This document shows positions 45,544-54,740 of a DNA stretch of 64,000 bases, piece by piece. Made by a program: the position numbers and the translations under genes. Source of the DNA: Hermetia illucens (taxonomy: Eukaryota > Arthropoda > Insecta > Diptera > Stratiomyidae); assembly GCF_905115235.1 (NCBI RefSeq), contig NC_051852.1, forward strand, positions 118,186,027 through 118,250,026, written 5' to 3'. Each line of letters opens with the position of its first letter. Position 1 is the first letter of the stretch. Under the pieces are notes generated by a model. The model did not search any database. It worked only from the letters and a program-made list of their open reading frames with translations, and was not told where the DNA came from.

Positions 45544-48500
45544 CTTTTGGGTATCAGTGATAATAAAATGTTCATCCTTGGAGTAGTCTGCAAATTTGGG
45601 TTTTCGTTTAATATTAGTTGGATGGACATTCTCTAAGTTCGCTTTTCTGTATTTAGGTAGGTGTTTCTGTCGGACTGCTTTATAGTTCTTTATGAATCCT
45701 TCAGTCCTGGTTTCATTATAATTTTCTCTATTTTTGTTAAGCTTACTTATGTATTTCTTTTTACACTTGTTTATATTTTCTTTTATCTTTTCAACGTCTA
45801 CTTTTCCACTTTGAACTTCTCGGGGAATACACTTTATAGTAGAATGGAACCTATGGTTATAATTTCTAATTGCCTTCTGCAATACTTGTTTAGGTGAGAA
45901 TTTTCTCTTCCTTAGAGTCATAATTCTGAACTTTTCCGCAATAGTGTTATGCACTCTTTCTACGTCAGCTATACCCGTGTGGCTATGAGCTTTCGTAAGA
46001 TGTAGTTTTACACCTTCCGTCTGTAGAAATTCCTTTACTTGGATAGCATTAAATTCATTTCCTGCGATTATTTTTTCTGGCTTGCCTATTTTAGCAAAAT
46101 GTTCTTCTAAAACTTCAATAATGGTTGTATGGTTTCGGTCGGGCAAGTAATAGGCTGAAGCAAATTTGGAAAATATGTCAATGGCAGTAAGGAAACAGCA
46201 TTTCATTATAAAGTAAAGATCCACGTGAATAATTTGGTTGATTTCTGTGGGTGTTTCGGTAAAGCAAAATTTAGGTTTGATTGGATTGCGGTCATATTTG
46301 ACTTCCTGACATACATCGCATTGATTTATGACAATTTGAACCAATTCGGCTAACTTTGGATAAAAAATTTTATTTTTCAAACTGTTAAAAGTTTCTTGAA
46401 TACCTGAATGTACACTTTCTCTAACGTGATACAAAGAAATTTGTTTCACTGCTTCTACTTCAGTTTTTATATCTTGTGCTCGATATGAACACCGGATGAA
46501 TGTAATTTGAGGATCGTTAGAGTACATTTCTCTAAGTTTCTCTTGTACTATATTGTATTTTGTGTCTGGAAGTTCTGAAAAGATTGCTGTAATTCCTTTT
46601 TTAATATATCGTCTGAAAAGTTCACCTAGGTTTCCGAAATCGTGTTCAGCTATATAAATAATTCGCCTTTTGTGAATAATTTCTATTTCCTGTGTTTTGT
46701 TGTTGGTTAAAATTAGTTGCGTTTTATATTTATTGACGATCTCTTCCTTAATAGGAATATGATCGAGAAGCTCTTCCTCAGCAGAATGTATTGTAGCCAT
46801 TGTAACGTCTTCTTCTTCATTAACAAGAACTTGTAAATCTGAATAGGAATTAGTGCGAATGTCGCTGTGTGAAGCATTTTCACGTTCCTCCTCTGTTTGA
46901 TTAATTCTACTTAAAAAATCTGCTACGTGATTTTCCTTTCCCTTCATATATTCAATTTCATATTGATATTCACCTAACTTTAATAACCAGCGTTGATGCC
47001 GAGGTGAGAGGTCTTTGCCTTTATACTTAGCATTCAGATATTTGATTGGCTGGTGGTCAGTGTAAATTTTGAATTTATTTCCGTAGAGGTATGGTCGGAA
47101 ATAATTTACGGACCACATAATGGCGAGAAATTCCTTATCGGTTGCGGAATAATTTCTCTCGTGAACATTTAATGTCCTTGAGGCAAATGAAATTGGATGG
47201 CCGTTTTGGGATAAAACAGCACCTATCGCATAATTAGATGCATCGGTAGTGAGTTGAAAAGGCTTAGTAAAGTCTGCAAATCGCAAGATGGGATGAGGAC
47301 TAATAAGGATCTTAAGTTTTTCAAATGCGTCTATGAAGTTTGGATCATTGGGATTGACTTTTATGCCTTTTTGCAGATATTTCGTCATTGGTTGGGCTAC
47401 TTTCGCATAGTCTTTTATAAACTTTCGATAATAGCCCGTTAAACCCAAAAATTGTTTTATTTGTTTTTCATTCTTAGGGATTTTTATGTTTTCGATGACG
47501 CTTATTTTTTCTGGATTAGGTTTTAATCCTTCCTTAGTGATTACATGTCCTAAAAAAGTTGTCTCTTTTTGCATGAAATTGCACTTATCGATTTGCACTT
47601 TTAATTGGTGTGCATTCAAAACTTTGAATATATCAGATAGAGATTTCATGTGCTCTTGCAATGAAGTACTGAAAATAAGGATGTCATCAAGGTAAACAAC
47701 GCATGTCTTATTAATGTAGTCTCTAAGAATGTCATTCATCAGTCTTTGGAATGTCGCTGGGGCATTTTTAAGACCGAACGGCATCCTTATAAACTCATAA
47801 AGACCATGCGGGGTTACAAAGGCTGTTTTTGGCCTATCCTCTTTCTTAACGAGGATTTGATGATATCCTTTAGCAAGGTCAATAGTGGAAAAATATTGGG
47901 ACCTTCCAAGTTTATCTAGAATAGAATCTATATTTGGTAAGGGGTACTTATCGTCCACCGTTACATCATTGAGTTTCCTATAGTCGATTACTATTCGGAA
48001 CTTTTTTTGTCCTGAATTGTCAGCCTTTTTCGGTACGACAATCAGTGGACTCGAATATTTCGAATTGCTCTTTTGGATGATTCCTTGTTCTTCCATTTGA
48101 GCTATTTGTTTTCTCACTTCCTGCTCATGGCAAGGTGGGAAACGATACAACTTGGAATTAATTTGTTGGTCCGTGGTAGTTTTTATTTCATGAACTATAC
48201 TTGTAGTACTGGTCAATTTATCACCTTCTTTATAAAAAACTTGTTCAAATCGTTTGACCAGTTTCATTACTTCCCTTCTTTCTTCATTATTCAAGTGATC
48301 TAATTTCAGATGTTTTATGTAATCATCTTGGGTTTGTTCTAATACGCAAACTTGTTTGAATTGATATGGGTTATTGATAAAAGGAATTATCTTGCCGTTG
48401 AGTGTTACTCTTTTTCGCTCTATATCTATCAGAGTATTCAGATTATCTAGCAGATCGATGCCTATTATGAACTGATACTTTCTATTTGAAAGGTCACGAA

Positions 48501-48720
48501 CTTTCCATCTAATCCGTGCCTGTGGGGGGGATTCAAACTCTTCTGGAGCTGGAGTGTGAATTTCGAAATAGATTGTGTCTTTACCGGTAATGATAGTGAA
48601 ATGAATAGGTTTGATTTTGATTTTCTGGAAACTATTTATTCGTTCATCTACTATACTGAACGAGGATCCAGTATCTATAAGAGCTAAATATTTCGTGTTT
48701 TTTATTGTGATTTGAATCAT
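44884..48720 (-). CDS. Pol of the errantivirus-type element, with C-terminal SENP domain
   Basis: A 1,278-residue frame. Order: aspartic protease (LIDTGSSFSIVDER, from about residue 13), RT (IDYRKLNDVTV, then CVVYLDDILIFS with YLDD, about 210-390), RNase H (FQLTTDASNYAIGAVL, about 490-600), integrase (zinc-finger-like and DDE-type core, about 770-960), and then an extra domain (about 1060-1278). The extra domain is a Ulp1/SENP (C48) SUMO-protease fold. gag and pol are separate frames, and errantiviruses are known to link them by ribosomal frameshifting. The element looks whole. Confidence 0.92.
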   Translation of the reverse strand: MIQITIKNTKYLALIDTGSSFSIVDERINSFQKIKIKPIHFTIITGKDTIYFEIHTPAPEEFESPPQARIRWKVRDLSNRKYQFIIGIDLLDNLNTLIDIERKRVTLNGKIIPFINNPYQFKQVCVLEQTQDDYIKHLKLDHLNNEERREVMKLVKRFEQVFYKEGDKLTSTTSIVHEIKTTTDQQINSKLYRFPPCHEQEVRKQIAQMEEQGIIQKSNSKYSSPLIVVPKKADNSGQKKFRIVIDYRKLNDVTVDDKYPLPNIDSILDKLGRSQYFSTIDLAKGYHQILVKKEDRPKTAFVTPHGLYEFIRMPFGLKNAPATFQRLMNDILRDYINKTCVVYLDDILIFSTSLQEHMKSLSDIFKVLNAHQLKVQIDKCNFMQKETTFLGHVITKEGLKPNPEKISVIENIKIPKNEKQIKQFLGLTGYYRKFIKDYAKVAQPMTKYLQKGIKVNPNDPNFIDAFEKLKILISPHPILRFADFTKPFQLTTDASNYAIGAVLSQNGHPISFASRTLNVHERNYSATDKEFLAIMWSVNYFRPYLYGNKFKIYTDHQPIKYLNAKYKGKDLSPRHQRWLLKLGEYQYEIEYMKGKENHVADFLSRINQTEEERENASHSDIRTNSYSDLQVLVNEEEDVTMATIHSAEEELLDHIPIKEEIVNKYKTQLILTNNKTQEIEIIHKRRIIYIAEHDFGNLGELFRRYIKKGITAIFSELPDTKYNIVQEKLREMYSNDPQITFIRCSYRAQDIKTEVEAVKQISLYHVRESVHSGIQETFNSLKNKIFYPKLAELVQIVINQCDVCQEVKYDRNPIKPKFCFTETPTEINQIIHVDLYFIMKCCFLTAIDIFSKFASAYYLPDRNHTTIIEVLEEHFAKIGKPEKIIAGNEFNAIQVKEFLQTEGVKLHLTKAHSHTGIADVERVHNTIAEKFRIMTLRKRKFSPKQVLQKAIRNYNHRFHSTIKCIPREVQSGKVDVEKIKENINKCKKKYISKLNKNRENYNETRTEGFIKNYKAVRQKHLPKYRKANLENVHPTNIKRKPKFADYSKDEHFIITDTQKEIIEKILNEGPLDEIIKSKFKIDISRRDLRTLIDQSWLNDNIINMYLKLIAERNEQQSSKNLPKIYVMDTFFAPRLLNSGYNAVRRWTRNVDIFAYDIILVPVHVNNIHWCMAIINLNNKTIKYYDSLGSPNSQLLDSLEEYMKEESLDKRKLPLDSPPFIKENVVDCPRQSNSSDCGVFSCMIAEYIARNSEITFSQNNIPDLRKRMILEITEGKLLL

Positions 48721-48737
48721 AGGTAGTTCATCCGAGG

Positions 48738-50054
48738 CTAGTTGTAAAAAAAATTTTCCTCTTCCTTTGAACTAACTAGGTTTGACTCAGGTTGTTCTCT
48801 GGGTCCATTTTCACTTCTATGGGAATTTCTATTTTCGTTGTTTTGACTAGTGGATTCGACATTATCGATTTCCATAGGAGTTACCTCCTGCTGTTGCCTA
48901 CTACGGCCTGAATTCATCCTAGAATTACCTGAACTCCGTCTGAATTGTCTTGATCTATTAGGGTACTCTTCACGATTATGATTGTTATCATTGGGATTAC
49001 TATTATTATTATAGTTGTTTTGAGTTTCCGATTGAGGATTATTTCTTCTGTCCTGGGTATAGTCGTTAGAGTAGTTGCGTCTATTGTAATTTGTCGTAGT
49101 GTATTGTGTCTGTTGTCTTGTTTGTTGGGAATCACCTTGATTTTGAAATGAATGATAACGTTTAGGAGAGAAACCTTTCGAGTCAGATGGGGACTGTCTA
49201 TTTTTATCTTTTATGGCATCCACGTTTCTCGCTGAGTTAATATTTTTAATTTTTCGAAACTCTGGCCTAATGCAGGAGTTTTCGTATCTTCTCATTTGCA
49301 TGATTTTTATTATTTCTGATATATCGGACAATTCATAAATTTTGTCTAATAGGACGCCCTGTGTCATTTCTTTACATATATTGACCAATAGGGAATTAAC
49401 ATTACTTAAGTCTATGTACAAATCATTTTTATAAAATAAAATAAGCTCATCGGCTTTATTTTTAATTTTTTGAATTTCTATCGCTAAATCACTTACGGTG
49501 TTAATCCTTAAACTGTTAATTTTCCTGTAGATATCCGCTGGTTCCATGTCTGGTTTGAAGCGAAGTTTTAAATTGGACTTGATCAGCTCCCAATCATCTG
49601 GTGCGGGAATATTAATAATAGCATCCTTTGCTGCTCCTTGTATTTTTTCAAAATATATCTGTCTGGTTGCTGCTTTTCTGATCTCCTCGTCGTTTATAGA
49701 GTTCAGATAATATTCGGTGCTACTGATGAAGGCATTCAACGAAACTTCGTTTGTCCCTGTAAAGCCTGTCATACACCTAATTTCCTTCGGAATTTTGTCT
49801 CGCGGATCTCTAGAAATTTGCTGCATGGTTATTTGTTGGAGTACCGTTGCCAGCTGACCAAATTGTAAATTCGTATTTTGGTTCGCGGTTAGTTCCTGAA
49901 CTGCAGCTGCTAATTGGGCTAATTCGACTTCTCTTTCTTGTAGTCGTTGATGTAATTGTGCCAGTTGCTGTTCCATATTTTCTGGAAATGCAAACTTTCT
50001 ATTCAAGGAAAAATACTTATCTCGCTGGAGTTTTCGGTCGTTCATTCGATGCAC
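48738..50054 (-). CDS. Gag of the errantivirus-type element
   Basis: A 438-residue frame. The N-terminus has a coiled-coil-like stretch (MEQQLAQLHQRLQEREVELA), the middle is capsid-like (TGFTGTNEVSLNAFISSTEY, then LKLRFKPDMEPADIYRKI), and the C-terminal third is rich in Asn, Gln, Arg and Ser. No CCHC zinc knuckle is seen, as is usual for errantivirus Gag. It ends 17 bases before the first Met of pol. Confidence 0.88.
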   Translation of the reverse strand: MHRMNDRKLQRDKYFSLNRKFAFPENMEQQLAQLHQRLQEREVELAQLAAAVQELTANQNTNLQFGQLATVLQQITMQQISRDPRDKIPKEIRCMTGFTGTNEVSLNAFISSTEYYLNSINDEEIRKAATRQIYFEKIQGAAKDAIINIPAPDDWELIKSNLKLRFKPDMEPADIYRKINSLRINTVSDLAIEIQKIKNKADELILFYKNDLYIDLSNVNSLLVNICKEMTQGVLLDKIYELSDISEIIKIMQMRRYENSCIRPEFRKIKNINSARNVDAIKDKNRQSPSDSKGFSPKRYHSFQNQGDSQQTRQQTQYTTTNYNRRNYSNDYTQDRRNNPQSETQNNYNNNSNPNDNNHNREEYPNRSRQFRRSSGNSRMNSGRSRQQQEVTPMEIDNVESTSQNNENRNSHRSENGPREQPESNLVSSKEEENFFYN

Positions 50055-50576
50055 TTAATTGCAATTTTATGCACTGTTTCTGTTTTTTATTTTGTGCTTC
50101 TTTTTGGCACTTTATACACTTTATATGCACTATATACACTTATATATTTTATTTGGTTTTATTAAATCAGTATATCCTTCGCGGCTTCTACTGATTGGTA
50201 ATATTATTATATTGGTATGTAGAATGGCTAGTCTTCTCGACAATACCGCCTTTGAAAATTTGTTATGTTTTAAATGGGCAAGATCTCGGGCAGCCTCACC
50301 CGTGTTTCAAGCAACTATTTTGGCCTCAGTTTTCTGCTCTTGCTAATTTGTTTTTAAATTGACCGAATACCTTCGCGGTAATATCGACTTAGTTTTTTTT
50401 TTGTTAAGTTTTAATTTGTTAGTCTGGGTTAGGGCCAGCCTCAGCCACTAATTTAAGAAACCTTAAGGCTTAACTTGTTCCCCAGAAAAACTTTATTTAA
50501 TTAATGCAAATGAACTCGGAATTTTCCTTCGCGGCTTTCTTCCAGAGTTTTTCGTTTGCATTTATCACAAGTTTAA

Positions 50577-50587
50577 CCGACTGCGCC
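50577..50587 (-). other. tRNA primer-binding site
   Basis: The minus strand reads GGCGCAGTCGG immediately after the 5' LTR; with the last LTR base this gives TGGCGCAGTCGG. From memory it resembles the serine-tRNA type primer site of 17.6/297-like elements; the tRNA identity is not checked. Confidence 0.7.
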
Positions 50588-50893
50588 AATTACGTGTTCG
50601 GACCAAGCGGGAAGGTTTTTAAAAACACACGATTTATTATTCACTATAAAACTTTATTTCACACACAAAATTTAACTAAATGTAAGTAATCCGAATGAAT
50701 TTTAGAGACTGGTCACCGGAGGTTACGTTCCACCTATATTTATTATACATAATTTGCTGATCTTGCGTCTGGACTTTGGAATGAAGTATTTGCTGATGTG
50801 CATTTTGTGTTTCCCACGTTTTCAAGAAATTGTCTAATGTTGCACATTGCGGTTTCATATTCTAATGGGTCAGATGCAGACGGATACGTAACT
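50588..50893 (-). repeat. 5' LTR of the errantivirus-type element
   Basis: 306 bp, beginning AGTTAC and ending AATT on the minus strand. Identical by eye to 43,079-43,384. Confidence 0.93.
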
Positions 50894-51509
50894 CACTCTA
50901 GCTGATACAAAATGGGCGAGCATACCATTATCCAAAGACTTTTATAGAATAAAATCCTTCCTAGGAAAATACAATATAAAAGTGGTCGCATCAAGCAGAG
51001 ACGCAACCCTTAAAAGACAATTAGGGAGCGAAAAGGACCCATTAACGGAAGAGGAAAAAAGTGGGATTTACAAAATCAGCTGTAATGATTGCGAGATGGT
51101 ATACATTGGCCAAACAAAACGCCTCATCACGACTAGGTTTCAAAAACACTTAAAGGAAGTAGAGGAGGGAGAAAGACGAGGAGCCAACACGATGCGTTCT
51201 TCGGATGCGATGCACGTCATTGAGGAGGGTAATTTTGTGACGAGACCTTGGACGCATGGGAGAGCTTGGAAATATTATGAAAGGATACGGCAAAATTGAT
51301 GAACACAGATGGATGGAATTGTGCGTCGAGGCTAATTAAAAAACTCGCACCCCCCACTAACTGTTGATAATTGACGGCCATCAACCCAAAAGTTATAAGA
51401 CCATCCCTACCTGCATGTGGACCTTTTTACGTTTTTCTCTTTACCTTTTAGAATGTGTACCCACATACGGATCTTTAACTTTTAAACAACTTTTTATAAT
51501 ATGTCTCTA

Positions 51510-52142
51510 CACGCTTACCCGGCTTGGTGACCTCGAGGATTGCAGAGGCCGCTTTATGGATCTTGCCTTTCATTTGGTTCTACGATTCTTCCACATCGTT
51601 TCTTCTTTTTTCTCACCAAATTGCCACCATTTAATGCGCCGCGGATTAGTGCGTTCCTCACGCTGTTTTATCGGTGCCTTAATTCGCAGGACGACAATCA
51701 ATGGCCGATTTTGAGGTGCTATAGCCTCATAGGGAACGGCTTTGCATGTAAAATGTCGACGTCTTATGAGAATATAGTCGATTTGCGACCGTCGGGTTTC
51801 TTGTAGGGCGCAGATATGAATGCGCCTTTTCCGAAGGGCTCTTGCGAGTTCCTAGGTCTTTCCAGTCAGGGTACCAACATTTAGCGTACAGACACGTATT
51901 TGTTTTGTTCGTTTTGTTCGGACTAACTTGCTTACGTCCTGACGCCGTCCATGCGTCAAGAACCCTTGCCCATTTCTCGATAGGATCGGGGCCCGTCCTA
52001 CCGCGTCGACTGAGGTGGACACCCTAGCATTTCTCCGAGGCTTGTGACTTATGTATACGGTATCTGAATGCAATAGACCACTACCGTAAGGTGCGCTCTC
52101 TTGACTTTCAGAGCTGAATTCTGACTTACTGATTGATTGCAA
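51510..52142 (-). mobile_element. RTE-type LINE, internally deleted copy
   Basis: The minus strand starts with the endonuclease N-terminus (IRVCTLNVGTLTGKT at about 51,900-51,855, then RIHICALQE near 51,810). It then jumps to sequence homologous to the late-EN/linker part of the copy at 24,640-26,100; the shared stretch ACGCTGTTTTATCGGTGGCC-like is at about 51,660. About 0.5 kb of endonuclease is missing between the two, marking an internal deletion. Confidence 0.75.
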
Positions 52143-52224
52143 GATTGCAATCCAAGTTAAGAAACATCATAATTTCGGAAAGTATTCTATGAGCAATTAT
52201 CCTCAGTTTAGGAGAGATTTACTA

Positions 52225-52540
52225 AAGTTGACATTGTGATCGTGATGGGTGATGTAAACCATGGTGAAAACTGACTGCAACTTGTTCGAGCATGTGATGG
52301 GGAGACATGATCCTGGTGACCGTAACAACCCCGATAAAACGTTTGTGGGCTTCTGCAACCTTTACCGCTTCGTCATTGCAGATAGCTCGCCGAGTGCAAG
52401 ACGATACAAGATTACGTGGGTTCCAACTAAATGGCCAAGCGATATCGTGATCAGCAGTATATTTCAGAGTTAAGGACCGGACACCAGATTCCCGTTTACT
52501 AGCACTTAGCTTTCCAGAGTACAAAAGAAGATCACAGGTC
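52225..52540 (+). mobile_element. LINE endonuclease fragment
   Basis: The plus strand encodes VMGDVN, then CNLFEHVMGRHDPGDRNN, then FVGFCNLYRFVIADS and RRYKITWVP, then a piece matching the DHxxI region (SDIVISSIFQS). This is the second half of an APE-type endonuclease (GDFN, TW and DH motifs recognisable). It is broken and short. Confidence 0.7.
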
Positions 52541-52910
52541 AAAAAAAAAGTTTCGAAATTTGTAGGTTCCAAGCTCACAAATTTCTATCCCGTTTAGTCG
52601 CCTCTTATGACAATCAGGGAAGACTTTGGCTGTATTCTTAAGCCTGAACTCACTAGGATGGCTGAAGTTCACCATATCGTCTGGATAAACATTTCCTGTG
52701 CGCTCCACATTTGCTTCTGCAAGCAATTGATGCATTGATAAACAATTTTCTTCCGTTGTCGATATGTGATATTGATTAGATTAATATATTTTTATTCTTA
52801 TACCGTCCTTATCGTAGAAAAACCTGTGGTGTGCAATAGTTAGTTTTCATCTGATACATATCCTATAAATGTAATAATAAGTGTTGTATTTTCAAGTGCT
52901 ATCCATTGAC
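52541..52910. other. No gene recognised
   Basis: An AT-rich stretch upstream of Gal-4 with no supported coding frame or repeat. Confidence 0.45.
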
Positions 52911-52915
52911 TAACT

Positions 52916-52933
52916 GCGATAAGATTATTTCTG
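52916..52933 (+). promoter_or_regulatory. GATA-type motif upstream of Gal-4
   Basis: GCGATAAGATTATTTCTG, 91 bases upstream of the ATG. Together with the Gal-2 and Gal-3 versions it defines an 18-bp shared motif. Confidence 0.65.
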
Positions 52934-52947
52934 AGTAAACTTCTCAG

Positions 52948-52955
52948 TATAAAAG
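52948..52955 (+). promoter_or_regulatory. TATA box of Gal-4
   Basis: TATAAAAG, 15 bases downstream of the GATA-type motif and about 70 bases upstream of the ATG. Confidence 0.7.
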
Positions 52956-53023
52956 TGATCAACGACACTCTTAAATAACCATAGACTTGGCTTATTCCGT
53001 TGGTAACGCGAGTTTCCGTGAAA

Positions 53024-53599
53024 ATGTATTCCATTCCCGCCCATCATCCTGTAAGTTCAGTTTTTAAAATGTACTATGTTTCCTTCATTTCAAATTTGAT
53101 TGGAAGCAGTCCATAAGCGTAAATCCTGTATATAAATCATTCGGGCTCGGTATGTTTCCAGCTTTAACTCTCGTTTTTCTTTTTCGCATTCCAGAGTGTT
53201 CCCTTCTCATCCCACGTTCCTGGGGGCATACACGCCGGATCCAGACTAGTGATTCGCGGCGCCATGCATCACAGCGCTGATAGGTTCACCATTGACTTTC
53301 AATGTGGTCCCATTTGGGGCCAGGATGATAGTGCGTTTCACATAAGCGTGCGACCTCAACAAGGAGCTGTTGTGCGGAATACTTTAGAAAATAAGAACTG
53401 GGGTCCTGAAGAGCGATACGGAGGCTGTCCAATAGTGCCGGGTCATCCCTACGAAATCGAAATAGTAGCTGGATTCCACAGATTCAATGTTCGCATAAAT
53501 GGCAGCCATTTTTGCGAATACAATCACCGGATACCGATGCATAGGATTTCATATATTCTTATTTCTGGTGACACAACGCTCCAATATGTTGGACATTGA
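53024..53599 (+). CDS. Gal-4: tail-less galectin
   Basis: Spliced galectin of 143 residues. Exons are 53,024-53,050 (MYSIPAHHP) and 53,195-53,599; the single GT-AG intron is 144 bases, phase 0, and the exon sizes are identical to Gal-3. The CRD residues read H58, S60, R62, N71, W78, E81 and R83, so the sugar site is near-canonical except Ser for Asn at the second position, as in Gal-1 and Gal-2. The C-terminus YILISGDTTLQYVGH ends right after the CRD, so there is no linker or tail. No signal peptide is seen, consistent with the galectin family. It is the only one of the four on the plus strand. GATA-type and TATA elements lie directly upstream. Insect galectins are thought to bind glycans on microbes or on host gut and blood cells; the ligand here is unknown. 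Confidence 0.92.
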
Positions 53600-54000
53600 A
53601 CTTTTATTTGTTTTTACAACTTCATTTATTATTGTATCTTCCACTTATTACAGAACTAATGGTATATATTCGAATCTTATTGACTAAAAAGAAACAAATT
53701 CCTCCTTAGCGTGTGCAAGTTTTTTATTATCAAAAGGGACAATTCTAAAGTGAAGGCTAGATTAATTTTGATGTGCCAATGAGAATTATTTAACAATTTT
53801 CTATAAGAAATATTTGGGTGATTTTGTAGTTTTTCTTGAAGTTAGTTTGAAAAGTTTGAAAAATTATTTCATTATCTACGAGATGAGTATTCATAGGGTT
53901 CAAGCACTGGACTGCAAAATAGACTGATACAGAATATAACCTTGTTGACCCCATCCTGCCTCTATCTGTGGGTTGGAACCTCAAACCCGAGCCCAAGAGA
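53600..54000. other. 3' flank of Gal-4, no further gene
   Basis: AT-rich. No canonical AATAAA was noticed in the first 150 bases after the stop, so the poly(A) site is undefined. Confidence 0.45.
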
Positions 54001-54740
54001 CGGGAAATCGTTATTACCTATACTAATGCGGTAAAGAGCGGAGCAAATACTCACTCGTGAGGAGTAGAAAATAATTCAGGACCTCATTGTCATAGAGAAG
54101 TGTGAGCGATGGAACAAGGAGCACGTGTTGACCGGCATAAGCTTTCGACCAGGTCTTATAATGGTAAACTGCTTGACGGAGGACACTGCGAAATGATTTA
54201 GGACTTTAATCCCTAAACTGGCAGATGAAAGGGAGTGGAGCTGCCGACATATGGTAGGAATGATATACCAGGGGCACAAAAGGTGACAATCTACCTTCCG
54301 AAAGCTGTAGTGATGAAAACGTACAAACTTCGACGCTTTCTCATTACCCAAAACATGGATCCCACATACAGTTATGGCGAGTTTTTAGAAGCAAGAAGGA
54401 GGGCAAAGTCAAACTTCTCACGGTCGGAGTAGACGGCCGATCCCTGAAGGCAATTAAACGTCGTAACTACCTCACAAATTACAGATTTAGTAGCGTACCC
54501 GTGCACGCGTCCAAGGAGAAACCGAGATCCCCAAACGAATCGCGGAAGCCACAGAGACTGAAAAGGCAGGACCGAGCGGGGAAGGGCACCTACTGCCCCA
54601 GAAAATTATCATTAAAGAAAAGCTCCACGCTCTAACGGAGCCAATAGCCGACATTAAAATAGCCCAGCTAAACCACCACCATGCAAATGCTGCATCTGCA
54701 ATAATTGTAAGGGCAAGTTCCGAGGATAACAAGCTGTGAA
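54000..54740 (+). mobile_element. LINE ORF1 and start of endonuclease
   Basis: Second copy of the family at 4,320-4,900. The DUF4780-like part reads IPGAQKVTIYLPKAVVMKTY at about 54,260-54,325 and the frame ends with a basic region. At about 54,655-54,720, IKIAQLNHHHANAASAIIVR is the typical start of an R1/LOA endonuclease (LQxNLNHxxAA). The element stops there because a GTCY repeat begins. Confidence 0.7.

Larger units (their letters stand above)
43079..50893 (-). mobile_element. Errantivirus-type (Ty3/gypsy) LTR element, young
   Basis: A 7,815-bp LTR element on the minus strand with 306-bp LTRs that I see as identical, and CACT duplicated on both sides (43,075-43,078; 50,894-50,897). Parts 5' to 3' are LTR, primer site, about 0.5-kb leader, gag, pol, env-like frame, purine tract and LTR. 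LTRs that begin AGTTAC and end AATT, plus the three-frame layout, fit insect errantiviruses. It looks whole, with long open frames and no break noticed. Identical LTRs imply a very recent insertion. It sits inside a Penelope-like element. The unusual part is a SUMO-protease-like domain at the end of pol. Confidence 0.92.
42045..51365 (+). mobile_element. Penelope-like element, split by a later insertion
   Basis: Plus-strand PLE in two parts, 42,045-43,078 and 50,894-51,365. Part one carries the RT: PKIHKEGHEIREIIA, SFDVKSLFPNTPI, TAGVSMGNPMSPLV, FTYVDDIFAIVE (YVDD) and LPFLDLRV. Part two carries the linker and a GIY-YIG endonuclease (SGIYKISCNDCEMVYIGQTK, then TTRFQKHL), the nuclease that defines classical PLEs. 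The two parts join across the LTR element at the duplicated CACT, showing that the PLE was there first. Its N-terminus is missing and about two breaks interrupt the RT part, so it is not active. PLEs use the RT with the GIY-YIG nuclease to prime on cleaved target DNA. Confidence 0.88.
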
